From Parerythrobacter jejuensis (GTDB taxonomy: Bacteria; Pseudomonadota; Alphaproteobacteria; Sphingomonadales; Sphingomonadaceae): a DNA stretch of 64,000 bases. The notes beneath the pieces are model-generated. The model did no database searches. It saw nothing but the letters and a program-made list of their open reading frames with translations, and had not been told where the DNA came from. The DNA lies in assembly GCF_039536765.1 (NCBI RefSeq), contig NZ_BAAAZF010000001.1, positions 1,178,001 through 1,242,000 of the forward strand, in the 5' to 3' direction. The position numbers and the translations under genes are program-made. Below are positions 1 through 8,354 of this stretch, piece by piece (position 1 is the first letter of the stretch; every line of letters begins with the position of its first letter).

Positions 1-356
1 AGGATTTCCTGCCGGTGGTGATGGACATCGAACGGGCGTCACAGCGGCGCTGGCATATGTTGGGCGGCCTGATCATCGCGTTCCAGTCCGCAACCAGCGC
101 GAGCAGTGAATGCTATGGCATTTTCGCCGGGGCCAATCCACAAGAAGACGGCAGCCTTGCCGGCAACCTGTATGGCGGTCGCTATCTCGACGAGTGGGAC
201 AAGCGGAAGGGCGAATGGCGCATTTCGTCGCGTCTCTACATTGTCGACTGGCACCGCCCGCTCGATAATCAGCCCGGCCTTGAACCGAACCCCGATTTCC
301 CCCTGCCCACGGCGAAGATCACCGAAAGCGAGCACCCGCTCTACCGGCGGTTATGA
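1..356 (+). CDS. SnoaL-like (NTF2-fold) protein, C-terminal part
   Basis: The reading frame is already open at the window edge (DFLPVVMDIER), so the start codon lies outside and only about 117 C-terminal residues are visible. The segment GGRYLDEWDKRKGEWRISSR followed by VDWHR is the typical end of SnoaL-like proteins, which use an NTF2 cone fold either as small lyases or isomerases or as non-catalytic partners of ring-modifying enzymes. It is related in style to the protein at 5702-6244. Its last 6 bases overlap the end of the convergent crotonase gene. The fold is fairly certain; the reaction is unknown. Confidence 0.75.
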   Translation, partial: DFLPVVMDIERASQRRWHMLGGLIIAFQSATSASSECYGIFAGANPQEDGSLAGNLYGGRYLDEWDKRKGEWRISSRLYIVDWHRPLDNQPGLEPNPDFPLPTAKITESEHPLYRRL

Positions 357-1094
357 GGACTTTGTCTGGAATGCGGCGATCCGTTCATGCATGTCCGGCC
401 CGCGCCCTTCGCCGTCCATCCATTCCCGCTGGAGCGCCGCATCCATGGGTTGGGCATCGGAGCGATCGAGCAACCGCTTGTTCGCCGCATGGCTGAAATG
501 GGATTGCGCAGCGATCTGCCCGGCCAGCCGCGCAATCTCGGTCTCGAACTCCGCTTCTTCGATCAAATATTCGGCTAGCCCGATGCGGACCGCCTCTGCG
601 GCACCAAACATCTGGGCCGTGAACATCAGCCGCTTGGCCGTGGCAATGCCGACCCGGCGCGGCAACCGCGCGCTCATGCCCCAGACCGGTGTGAGGGCAA
701 ACTTGGCATGGGTATCGCCAAACCGCGCCGTTTCCGATGCGATGATGAAGTCGGCCGCCAGCGCCACTTCCAGAGCGCCGGTGTAACAATGGCCATGGAC
801 CGCTGCCACGACCGGGATCGGCAGCTTTTCCAGCATACGCAGGGTTTCGGAATGCCAACCCCTCGATGGGGGCGTCTCCCCTTCGGCTATGCCGCCCAGA
901 TCATGCCCCGCAGAAAAGCACTGACCCGCACCGCGCAACACCACACAGCCAATGCCGGTTTCCCCGGCAAGGGCCAAGCAATGCTGCCGAAGCTGTTCGA
1001 ACATTGCGACATTCAGCGAGTTCAGCTTGTCGGGCCGGTTCAGGGTCAATTGGACCCAGCCATCGAAATCCTCGCGTCTGACCAGGTCAGGCAT
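351..1094 (-). CDS. enoyl-CoA hydratase/isomerase family protein
   Basis: A 247-residue crotonase-fold protein, expected to act on acyl-CoA in the cytoplasm. It shows the oxyanion-hole segment RGAGQCFSAGHDL near residue 55 and VHGHCYTGALEVALAADF near residue 100. The glutamate matching the first crotonase catalytic Glu is present (TGALEVAL), but the second Glu position aligns with His in FGDTHAKFALTP, so plain hydratase chemistry is uncertain. Of two in-frame ATGs, the one at 1094 is chosen because a GAGGAG ribosome site lies 7 nt before it and only 1 nt before the upstream ATG. It overlaps the preceding SnoaL-like gene by 8 nt, indicating translational coupling. Confidence 0.85.
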   Translation of the reverse strand: MPDLVRREDFDGWVQLTLNRPDKLNSLNVAMFEQLRQHCLALAGETGIGCVVLRGAGQCFSAGHDLGGIAEGETPPSRGWHSETLRMLEKLPIPVVAAVHGHCYTGALEVALAADFIIASETARFGDTHAKFALTPVWGMSARLPRRVGIATAKRLMFTAQMFGAAEAVRIGLAEYLIEEAEFETEIARLAGQIAAQSHFSHAANKRLLDRSDAQPMDAALQREWMDGEGRGPDMHERIAAFQTKSS

Positions 1095-1452
1095 CGGCAT
1101 TCTCCTCGACAGGCGGGTCCATATAGTCGCGATAATAGGTCACTTGCCCATCGCGCACCTTGTAAATGCCCACACCGCCGCGACTGCCCCCGGGGACGTG
1201 CATGGTCCACCGGGCCCAAACTGCGTGATCGTCGCCGCAGATTTCGTCGACGGTGAAGTGGATCTTCCGCTCGCCCATCTCGCTGACCATTGTGGTCATG
1301 AATTTAAGGATCGCGTCGCGGCCGTTATAAGTCCCCCACACCGGATCCTCCAGCACAGCATCCTCCGCAAAGAGATCAACCAGCTTGGTATAATCACCCT
1401 CATCCTGGATCTGCCAGAATCGTTCGATCGTGGCCTGCGCTTGTCCTGGCAT
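1087..1452 (-). CDS. SnoaL-like domain protein
   Basis: A 121-residue protein of the SnoaL/NTF2-like superfamily. It has an N-terminal helix (IERFWQIQDEGDYTKLVDLF), the EDPVWGTYNGRDAI segment usual in this family, and the strand end VTYYRDYMDPP. Members are small isomerases or lyases or accessory subunits. The start at 1452 is preferred over an ATG two codons upstream because a GGAGAG site lies 7 nt before it. It stands between the MBL-fold hydrolase and the crotonase in one leftward unit. The substrate is unknown. Confidence 0.8.
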   Translation of the reverse strand: MPGQAQATIERFWQIQDEGDYTKLVDLFAEDAVLEDPVWGTYNGRDAILKFMTTMVSEMGERKIHFTVDEICGDDHAVWARWTMHVPGGSRGGVGIYKVRDGQVTYYRDYMDPPVEENADA

Positions 1453-1466
1453 TGCCATTCTCTCCG

Positions 1467-2237
1467 TCAGCTTTGGATTGTTGCCATATTCAATTCGGTC
1501 GCCTGCGGAACGGTGGACCAGAAATCGGGATCATGGCCGTAGAAAATGCGCGCTCCGGCCCTCCGCAAGCTCGAAAGCGATTCCAGCGAGCCGCGATAGT
1601 GATCCGCATTGTAGACGTTCTCAGGCATTTTCATTTCATCCAAGGAACGGCGGAAGTTGCAGCAATCACCTGCCAGCACCGCCTCTCCGGTTGCGGTCCG
1701 TATGCGGGCCGACTGGTGTCCGGGCGTATGGCCCGGCGTCGGAAATACCGTCACCGAACCGTCGCCAAACACATCATGCTCGCCGCGCACTTTCTTCACC
1801 GTTTGGCCAATGTCGAAATCCTGGGTCGAGTAGGCCCCGTCTTCCCCGGCAAAACCGAAGTCCCATTCCTGTTCCTGCACGATGACAGTGGCGTTTGGCA
1901 GCATGCGGTTGCCGCCGGCATGATCGAGATGCAGGTGCGAATTGATGATCCACTGCACCGCTCCGGGATCGACATCCAGCGCTTCCAGCCGCACGGCAAT
2001 GGGGTGCTCTTCCGGCATATCGACAATCTTGCCGAGCCCATCCTCCAGCCCGACGAAACGATCCGAAAAGCCGGTGTCGAACACGGCCAACCCGTCCGGA
2101 TGGTCGATCAGAAAACTACACGCCGGGACCTTGGTTTTCCCCTCGCCACCGGCAATGAAATAGGTTGTCGGCAGGGTGATATAGCCGCAGGTGAATGCGT
2201 AGACGAGCACGCCTGTCTCTGCAGTGGCCTGGCGCAT
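1467..2237 (-). CDS. MBL-fold metallohydrolase, N-acyl-homoserine-lactonase-like
   Basis: A 256-residue metallo-beta-lactamase-fold hydrolase. The zinc signature HLHLDHAGG sits near residue 100, followed by PTPGHTPGHQ, the bridging Asp in LAGDCCNF, and a late His in FYGHDPDF. This full set is typical of dinuclear zinc lactonases and thioesterases of the AHL-lactonase group. ATG at 2237 is preceded by GGGAGG and overlaps the upstream stop by one base (TGATG), so it is translated with the VOC-family gene. In this catabolic context a lactone or CoA thioester is as likely a substrate as a quorum signal. Confidence 0.85.
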   Translation of the reverse strand: MRQATAETGVLVYAFTCGYITLPTTYFIAGGEGKTKVPACSFLIDHPDGLAVFDTGFSDRFVGLEDGLGKIVDMPEEHPIAVRLEALDVDPGAVQWIINSHLHLDHAGGNRMLPNATVIVQEQEWDFGFAGEDGAYSTQDFDIGQTVKKVRGEHDVFGDGSVTVFPTPGHTPGHQSARIRTATGEAVLAGDCCNFRRSLDEMKMPENVYNADHYRGSLESLSSLRRAGARIFYGHDPDFWSTVPQATELNMATIQS

Positions 2238-2782
2238 CAGTATCCTCCCAGTTCCCGCACCGGATCGCTTCCATCCCAACCCTGTGCGGCCTGCGCCACC
2301 ATATCATAGAACGCAAGCAAGCCCTCGGTGGGCTCATACAGTTCCAGCATGTGGCCCATGCTGACCCGCGCATCGATGAAGGCGTAGGCGACACCGCTTG
2401 TGGTGACGGCATATTGCGCCAGATCCTGCCCGTTTTCCGCAAACTCCGCGATGGCCGCTGGCAGATCGGCTACGAACAGCGCCATGTGATGAAGCCCGTA
2501 TCGCCCGGTCCCCAGGGGAAACAGATCATGGAATGCACTGGGGTCGGAATTGTGTTGCTGGACAAACTCCACCATCACTGCGCCCCACTGGCCATAGGCC
2601 GAACTGTGATCGAGTGGTTGCGGCACACCGCGATGCTCGCTCGTCGAAAGTTCGATATGGCGGGCAATGAAGAACGGGCCAGAGCCGAATTGATCCGCAT
2701 GCACCCGTGCCGCTGCTTCGATATCCGGCACGAAATATGCGAGCTGGCGGACCGGTAATCCTGCAAGGTCTGCCACGCTCAA
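2237..2782 (-). CDS. VOC (glyoxalase/dioxygenase) family protein
   Basis: About 181 residues of the vicinal-oxygen-chelate superfamily, with two beta-alpha-beta-beta-beta modules: PVRQLAYFVPDIEAAARVHA at the N terminus and YGLHHMALFVADLPAAIAEF in the middle. Possible metal ligands are the His of LHHMALF and the Glu of MLELYEP. The start is uncertain: no ATG fits, and TTG at 2782, GTG at 2776 or TTG at 2809 are possible. All overlap or abut the stop of the upstream acyl-CoA ligase, so coupling is likely. VOC proteins in such clusters can be epimerases, isomerases or dioxygenases. Confidence 0.75.
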   Translation of the reverse strand: MSVADLAGLPVRQLAYFVPDIEAAARVHADQFGSGPFFIARHIELSTSEHRGVPQPLDHSSAYGQWGAVMVEFVQQHNSDPSAFHDLFPLGTGRYGLHHMALFVADLPAAIAEFAENGQDLAQYAVTTSGVAYAFIDARVSMGHMLELYEPTEGLLAFYDMVAQAAQGWDGSDPVRELGGY

Positions 2783-4377
2783 TTGACGGCCCGTTCCTTG
2801 CCCTCCCAATAGGGCGCGCGCAATTCACGTCGCAGCACCTTGCCCGATGGGTTACGCGGCAGGGCTTCGATAAAGTCGATCGATTTGGGGCATTTGTATC
2901 CCGCAATATGCTCGCGGCAATGCGCGATGATCTCCGGCTCGGTAACCTCCTCGCCATCCTTCACGACAACGCAGGCTTTCACCGCCTCGCCCCATTTTTC
3001 GTCGGGCACACCGATCACCGCGACATCGGCGACTTTAGGGTGCGAGTAGACCGCGTTTTCAACCTCGGCCGGATAGATATTCTCCCCGCCCGAGATGATC
3101 ATGTCTTTCACTCGGTCATGGATATAGAGATAGCCGTCCTCGTCGAGATATCCGGCATCGCCGGTGCGCAGCCATCCCTCCGGATCGATGGTCGAGGCTG
3201 TGGCATCCGGATTGTTCCAGTACCGGCTCATATTCTTGCTGCTGCGGGTGGCGATTTCGCCGACAGTGTTGGCAGCCACAGTGTTCCCGTCATCATCGAT
3301 GATCTTGATTTCGACCCCTTGCAGCGGAGTCCCGACGGAGCGCATTTTCGGGCTGCCTTCGGGCCGGTGATCCTCGGGATCGAGCGCCACAATGGTGCCG
3401 CTGGTTTCGGTCATGCCGTACATCTGCACGAAGCCGCAGCCGAACCGCTCCATCGCCGCCTTCATCAATTCGAGCGGGATCGGAGACGCGCCATAGGTGA
3501 TGAATTTCAACCGGCTGAAATCCACCTCCGCCACGCGCGGATGGTTGAGCATGATCTGGATCGCCGCCGGCACAAGGAATATCTTCGAGATGTTGTAATT
3601 CTCGATCAGGTCCAACGCCTGGGTCGGATCGTATTCGGGCAGCACGATCGCATTGGTGCCCGCCACCATCGTACCGATCCCCGTGCCGGTGCCGCTAATG
3701 TGGAAACACGGCATCGCCAGAAGCGTCACATCGCCTTCGACCGGCTCTTGCCAGGGCCGCAATCCGCCATCGCGCCCAGTGCTGTCCCGCGAGGAAAGGA
3801 TCGAGCCGTGGGTCATCACGGCCCCTTTCGGGCGACCCGTGGTGCCGGAGGTATAGAGCTGGAGCAGATCGTCGCCCGCCCCCAGATGCACGCCGGGATT
3901 ATCCGCCGGGAAGCTATCCCGCCATTCGCAATAATCGGTTGCGGTTTCGCCTGTGGCTTCCAGCCCGATGACATGCGAGAGACGCGGCGCGTCTGGCCGG
4001 GCTTTCTCCATCATCTCGGCAAAACCTGCCCCGACAAACGCGACCTGCGCTCCGCAATTGTCGAGTATGTAAGCAACTTCCGGGGCAGCGAGCCGCCAGT
4101 TTACCGGGGTCATCACCGCGCCAATTTTCGCCGCCCCGATCAGGATTTCAAAATAGAGCGGATGGTTCTTGCCCAGATAGGCAATCCGGTCACCGCGCTG
4201 GACCCCGAGTGACATCAACCCCTGTGCCGCGCGGTTGCTACCAGCATCCAGCTCCGCAAAGGTGATCTCCTGATCTTCGAAGGTGAACGCGGCGGTGTCC
4301 GGCGTGTTGATCGCATGCAAGCGGACAACCTCGGTCACGGTTTCGGCTTCGGCAATCTCGAGTACGGTGTCGGCCAT
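2779..4377 (-). CDS. fatty-acid/carboxylate-CoA ligase (ANL superfamily)
   Basis: A 532-residue AMP-forming acyl-CoA synthetase that would activate a carboxylic acid to its CoA thioester. All core motifs are visible: LYTSGTTGRPKGAVMTHGS (A3), YGMTETSG (A5), GWLRTGDAGYLDEDGY (A7), DRVKDMIISGGENIYPAEVE (A8) and the catalytic Lys in NPSGKVLRREL (A10). The frame extends upstream, but the start MADTVLEI at 4377 is chosen because GAGGAGAGAGGG directly precedes it and family members begin here. It heads a leftward unit of five genes ending at 351 and is divergent from the thioesterase gene. Confidence 0.93.
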   Translation of the reverse strand: MADTVLEIAEAETVTEVVRLHAINTPDTAAFTFEDQEITFAELDAGSNRAAQGLMSLGVQRGDRIAYLGKNHPLYFEILIGAAKIGAVMTPVNWRLAAPEVAYILDNCGAQVAFVGAGFAEMMEKARPDAPRLSHVIGLEATGETATDYCEWRDSFPADNPGVHLGAGDDLLQLYTSGTTGRPKGAVMTHGSILSSRDSTGRDGGLRPWQEPVEGDVTLLAMPCFHISGTGTGIGTMVAGTNAIVLPEYDPTQALDLIENYNISKIFLVPAAIQIMLNHPRVAEVDFSRLKFITYGASPIPLELMKAAMERFGCGFVQMYGMTETSGTIVALDPEDHRPEGSPKMRSVGTPLQGVEIKIIDDDGNTVAANTVGEIATRSSKNMSRYWNNPDATASTIDPEGWLRTGDAGYLDEDGYLYIHDRVKDMIISGGENIYPAEVENAVYSHPKVADVAVIGVPDEKWGEAVKACVVVKDGEEVTEPEIIAHCREHIAGYKCPKSIDFIEALPRNPSGKVLRRELRAPYWEGKERAVN

Positions 4378-4489
4378 CCCTCTCTCCTCACCTTGGTTTC
4401 CTACGGCTTGGCACGAAACCAGCCATTGGCAGAAATCATAGTCCCGCCTAGCACCGCTGTGCGCCATCACAGTGCAAAGGGAGCATTCC

Positions 4490-4900
4490 ATGTCCAATCC
4501 ACCAGACGGCTTCAGCGCGGCGCAATTCGATACCACGTTCCTCGACCTGTCCGGGCCGTATTTCCTTAAGGAGGAAGCTGGCCATACTCTGGTCGGCATG
4601 CGTGTTGCCGAAAACCACGTGAACTATCTGGACATCGCCCATGGCGGCGTGCTGACAACCTTTGCCGATGTCGGATTGTCGTATCAGGTCCATGCCAGCG
4701 AAACGCCGCGGCTGGCCGTGGTAACAAATACGCTGACCACCAACTTCCTCGCCGGGGCAAAGCTGGGCGATTGGCTGGTGGCCGAATGCCGGGTTGACCG
4801 GATCGGCAAGCGGATCGCCTATACCAGCGGCTCGATCCGACGGGGTGAAGACGTGATAATGACGATGACAGGTGTCTTCACGATACTGCGCAAAGGGTGA
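4490..4900 (+). CDS. PaaI-type hotdog-fold thioesterase
   Basis: A 136-residue single-hotdog protein, expected to hydrolyse acyl-CoA thioesters as a tetramer. The hallmark NYLDIAHGGVLTTFADVGLS is present, where HGG and the Asp of FAD match the family's catalytic region. ATG at 4490 follows AAAGGGAG. Its stop is 4 nt before the next crotonase gene, so the two form a rightward pair opposite the CoA ligase. It could release dead-end CoA esters during catabolism. Confidence 0.85.
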   Translation: MSNPPDGFSAAQFDTTFLDLSGPYFLKEEAGHTLVGMRVAENHVNYLDIAHGGVLTTFADVGLSYQVHASETPRLAVVTNTLTTNFLAGAKLGDWLVAECRVDRIGKRIAYTSGSIRRGEDVIMTMTGVFTILRKG

Positions 4901-4904
4901 CTCA

Positions 4905-5705
4905 ATGACCGATGACCTGCTGATCGAAACCCGTGGACCGATCGAGATCGCAACTCTCAACCGGCCCAATACGCTGAACGCAATGAGCGCATCGCTGATC
5001 TCCGCACTCGATGCCTATTTTCGCGGCCTGCAAGATCGACCCGAGATTCGCGTGGTGCTGTTTCGCGGGGCCGGGCGCGCCTTTTGTGCCGGGCTCGATC
5101 TGACGCCCGGCTCCTGGCCTGCAGATACCACACTCGGGGCGGTACAGTCCGGCTGGAAGACGCAGCGCGCCATCGCCACTGTGATGCAGCTGATGCGCCA
5201 ATGCCCGCAACCGATCATCGCGCTGGGCCATGGCGCGGCCTGCGGGGGCGGCTTCTCGCTTCTTTTGTCGAGCGATGTCCGCTTTGCCGCGCCGAGCCTC
5301 AAGGCGAATGCCGCCTATATCAAAATCGGTCTGGGCGGGTGTGACATGGGCTCGAGCTATTTCCTGCCGCGGCTGGTCGGCGCATCGGTCGCCAGCGAAT
5401 ATCTGCTGACCGGCAAGTTCATGACGGCAGACAAGGCGCGGGAATGCGGCCTGGTCAGCGCCCTGGTCGAAGAGGAGGCGCTGCTGGATACGGGCCTGAC
5501 ATTGGCGGAAGAGATGCTAGCGACGTCCCCTATGGGCCTGCGGATGACCAAGGACGCGCTGGCCCGCAACATTGATGCTCCCAGCTTCGAAGCTGCGCTT
5601 GCCATTGAAGACCGGCAGCAGGTGATGCTGGCCCAGACCCGCGATTTCACCGAAGCCAAGCGAGCCTTCGCCGAAAAACGCGCGCCGCGATACGAGGACC
5701 GTTAG
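4905..5705 (+). CDS. enoyl-CoA hydratase/isomerase family protein lacking both usual Glu residues
   Basis: A 266-residue crotonase-fold protein. The oxyanion segment RGAGRAFCAGLDL lies near residue 60 and GHGAACGGGFSLLLSSDVRF near residue 110. Aligned by eye to rat hydratase, the two catalytic glutamates fall on Ser (GGGFSLLL) and Tyr (AAYIKIG), so it is probably not a simple hydratase; isomerase, hydrolase or another crotonase reaction is possible. ATG at 4905 lies 4 nt after the thioesterase stop. Its 3' end overlaps the convergent SnoaL-like gene by 4 bp. Confidence 0.85.
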   Translation: MTDDLLIETRGPIEIATLNRPNTLNAMSASLISALDAYFRGLQDRPEIRVVLFRGAGRAFCAGLDLTPGSWPADTTLGAVQSGWKTQRAIATVMQLMRQCPQPIIALGHGAACGGGFSLLLSSDVRFAAPSLKANAAYIKIGLGGCDMGSSYFLPRLVGASVASEYLLTGKFMTADKARECGLVSALVEEEALLDTGLTLAEEMLATSPMGLRMTKDALARNIDAPSFEAALAIEDRQQVMLAQTRDFTEAKRAFAEKRAPRYEDR

Positions 5706-6244
5706 GCGCCCCTCCAGCGAGTCACCACCGGCGTCGAAGGATCGCGGTCATCATGATGGCCATCCGAACCTTCAGGCAATTCGGAAAGATCGGTTCCTTC
5801 CACCTCGCGGAATTCGCGCCAGTCATAGACGCCCGTTCGATGGGCAATACGCCATTGGCCGCCACGATGTTCGAACCGGTCGATATAGCGCCCGGCAATC
5901 ACTGCCGAATAGATCACGCCCTTGTCGGGAAACACATCGGGCACCGGATAGCCCGGGCCGATCGTGTGCATTGCAGTCATATAGGTTTCGGTATGGCAGG
6001 TGGCCTCGCCATCGAAGCCAAACTGGATCTGGCCAAGCTGGTGTTGGGTCGCAAGGCACGGATCGATAATCGCACGCGCCTGCTCGACGAATTCCCGCCA
6101 CGCCCCCTGCACCGGGCCAAAGCCGAAAGTGGCATCGTCGTGAAACAGGTTCTGCATCATGTCCCACCGCCTCCGGTCGACCGCATGGGCATAGGCATTG
6201 ATCACATCGCGAATGGCTTCGCGGTCTTCGATCCGGATTCTCAC
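5702..6244 (-). CDS. SnoaL-like (NTF2-fold) protein
   Basis: A 180-residue protein starting EDREAIRDVINAYAHAVDRR, the standard opening of SnoaL_4-type domains, with FHDDATFGFGPVQG and GRYIDRFEHRGGQWRIAHR further on. The family includes dehydratases and small partner subunits of hydroxylases. Its ATG overlaps the stop of the upstream oxidoreductase by 4 nt (ATGA), so the two are co-translated. The acidic, His-rich tail (SDGHHDDRD) is unusual but probably only a disordered end. Confidence 0.82.
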   Translation of the reverse strand: MRIRIEDREAIRDVINAYAHAVDRRRWDMMQNLFHDDATFGFGPVQGAWREFVEQARAIIDPCLATQHQLGQIQFGFDGEATCHTETYMTAMHTIGPGYPVPDVFPDKGVIYSAVIAGRYIDRFEHRGGQWRIAHRTGVYDWREFREVEGTDLSELPEGSDGHHDDRDPSTPVVTRWRGA

Positions 6245-7245
6245 TTGCTCAACTCCACGATGACTTTGCCGATGTTCCCACCCGTAAACAGCTTCTCATA
6301 GGCGGTCAGTGTGTTGGCCAGCCCGAGGGTAACGTCATAAGGCAGCGAAAGCTCACCAGCATCGACCCATTGGCGCAATCTTGCTGTCAATTCATCGCCA
6401 TGCTGCATGAAATCGGGCGAGAAAAAGCCCTCGATGCGCAAGCGCTTCATCAGCACTTGGTCGAAATTTGCCGGACAGCCTCTACGCCCGTTGGCATATT
6501 CCGCAATCAACCCGCAAACTGCGACGCGGCCATACAGCGCCATATTGGCAAGGACCGCTTCGAGAATTTCGCCCCCGATATTGTCAAAATAGACATCGAT
6601 CCCACCGTCGATTGCGGCGAGTTTTTCGGTCATATCGCCGGCGCGATAATCAAACGCTTTAGTGACGCCGTAATCCCGCTCCAGGATTGCGCATTTCGTT
6701 TCACCACCAGCAATTCCATAGGCTTCACCCCCCAGCAATTGCGCGATCTGGCACGCCAAGAGGCCTGTCGCCCCCGCAGCAGCCGACACGAGGACCTTGT
6801 CACCAGCCTTGGTTGCTCCGGTTTTCTCGAGGCCCCACAAGGCTGTCCATCCGTTCATGCCCAGCGGGCCGAAATGGTCGCGCATATCGGACACCGATGT
6901 GTCCAGCATCATCGCACCCGACAACGTGGCATCCACGATCGAGTAGTCGCTCCAGGTGCCAAAGGCCCTTACCCAGTCGCCAGCGGCAAACCCGTCAGCG
7001 CGCGAGGCGATGACAGGGCCGATCACCAGGCCCGACATCGGCACACCCAGTTCGAGCGGCGGCTGGTATCCGTCGGTGCGGTCGGTCATCCACATGCGGG
7101 TACCGGCGTCCATCGACAGCATTCTGTTGTCGATCACGATTTCCCCGTTTTGGGGCTCGCCCAATTCGGCCTCCACCAGCGACAGCGCCTTGGCAAAATC
7201 ATTGCCCTGTGGCCGCGCGTCGAGGCGCCAGTAGCGATTGGTCAT
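6241..7245 (-). CDS. zinc-independent MDR NADP-dependent oxidoreductase (PTGR/CurA type)
   Basis: A 334-residue medium-chain reductase. It begins with the substrate-facing GroES-like domain (MTNRYWRLDARP) and carries the nucleotide-binding loop VSAAAGATGLLACQIAQLLG near residue 145. The Cys/His zinc ligands of alcohol dehydrogenases are absent, as expected for the prostaglandin/leukotriene reductase-like branch that reduces enone double bonds. ATG at 7245 is chosen because GGGGAGAGG precedes it; an ATG 8 codons upstream has no such site. It is co-translated with the SnoaL-like protein downstream. Confidence 0.88.
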   Translation of the reverse strand: MTNRYWRLDARPQGNDFAKALSLVEAELGEPQNGEIVIDNRMLSMDAGTRMWMTDRTDGYQPPLELGVPMSGLVIGPVIASRADGFAAGDWVRAFGTWSDYSIVDATLSGAMMLDTSVSDMRDHFGPLGMNGWTALWGLEKTGATKAGDKVLVSAAAGATGLLACQIAQLLGGEAYGIAGGETKCAILERDYGVTKAFDYRAGDMTEKLAAIDGGIDVYFDNIGGEILEAVLANMALYGRVAVCGLIAEYANGRRGCPANFDQVLMKRLRIEGFFSPDFMQHGDELTARLRQWVDAGELSLPYDVTLGLANTLTAYEKLFTGGNIGKVIVELSK

Positions 7246-7376
7246 GTCCTCTCCCCTTGCGTCAGCCATCTATCACAGAGCGGCAATCGGGGGCGGCTAT
7301 CAAATTCGTCCAGCGCACCGCACCCGCGGATGCCGTAGGGTCTCAACATAACGGAATTGGGACAGGAGGCAGCGAT

Positions 7377-8324
7377 ATGGCGCTTATCACGGTTATCGGA
7401 GCAAGTGGACGGCAGGGCATCGCACAAGTGAGCCAGGCCCTTCAGGCAGGCTATGATGTGCGCGCTATTTCCCGGCAGGATGATCCCTTCGCCGGCTATG
7501 ACATCAAGGGCGTCGACAAGGTCGAAGTCCGCCCGATGGACCTCTACGATACGGAGACCTTCCGCCCCGCGCTGGAGGGCAGCGATTACATTTTCTACAC
7601 CCACCCGCTGCAGGCACGGGCAGACCGCGCAGTACTGGTTGGGCAAGTGGGCGCGGTAGCCGCTGACCTCGATGTAAAACGGGTCGTGTGGAACACCTCG
7701 AGCTGGATTCCGGACCGGCCCGGTGATGCCTTCACCTATGCTGGCAACACCGCCGGAATCAACGCGCTATGGCGGTCCGGCGCACCAGGAACGGTGTTTG
7801 GCTCGGTGTTGTTTATGGACAATCTGCTGACCAATTGGGCCCGCCCGTTCATCGTCAACGAGGATCGCTACGTCTATCCCCACAACCCGGAATTGCATGC
7901 CAACTGGATCAGCCTCGACGATGTGGCGAAATTCATGCTCGCCTCGCTCGAACGGCCCGACATGGAAGGGGCGTGGCTCAATATTGGCGGACCAGAGCGG
8001 TTAGTCGGCAAGCAGGTTGCCGGATTCCTGAGCGACAAATTCGGCAAGCCGATCAAGTATGATCCGTGCACCCCGCGCGAGTTTGGCGACTATCTGGTCA
8101 GTGCAGCGGGCGATGATATGCCCGCCGAAGCGCGCGAAGAATTCGCCGCCGGTATCGCTGCCTTCTACGAATACAACAACACCGCGCCGACCAAGCCCTT
8201 CGAAGTCGATATGGATCATGTCTATGAGCGCTTCCCCGAACTGGAAGGAGAGCTGGAAGTGATGTCCGACTGGATTAACCGGCAGGACTGGAGCGAGAGC
8301 AACCACCGCCCCGCCTTTGGCTAG
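7377..8324 (+). CDS. NmrA-like / NAD(P)-binding Rossmann protein
   Basis: A 315-residue atypical short-chain dehydrogenase. The start MALITVIGASGRQGIAQVSQ holds the GxxGxxG dinucleotide-binding loop, followed by a sheet-helix pattern and VWNTSSWIPDRPGD. The NmrA branch usually lacks the YxxxK pair and may reduce substrates or sense redox state. ATG at 7377 follows GACAGGAGG with good spacing. It is divergent from the MDR oxidoreductase and convergent with the Rieske oxygenase. The function within the catabolic cluster is unknown. Confidence 0.8.
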   Translation: MALITVIGASGRQGIAQVSQALQAGYDVRAISRQDDPFAGYDIKGVDKVEVRPMDLYDTETFRPALEGSDYIFYTHPLQARADRAVLVGQVGAVAADLDVKRVVWNTSSWIPDRPGDAFTYAGNTAGINALWRSGAPGTVFGSVLFMDNLLTNWARPFIVNEDRYVYPHNPELHANWISLDDVAKFMLASLERPDMEGAWLNIGGPERLVGKQVAGFLSDKFGKPIKYDPCTPREFGDYLVSAAGDDMPAEAREEFAAGIAAFYEYNNTAPTKPFEVDMDHVYERFPELEGELEVMSDWINRQDWSESNHRPAFG

Positions 8325-8354
8325 GCGAATTAGGCCAGGCCTCGGTAAGAGGGG

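Noticed and set aside
2707-4212. 501-codon frame opposite the acyl-CoA ligase
   Set aside because: It lies wholly antisense to a gene with all ANL motifs and shows no family features.
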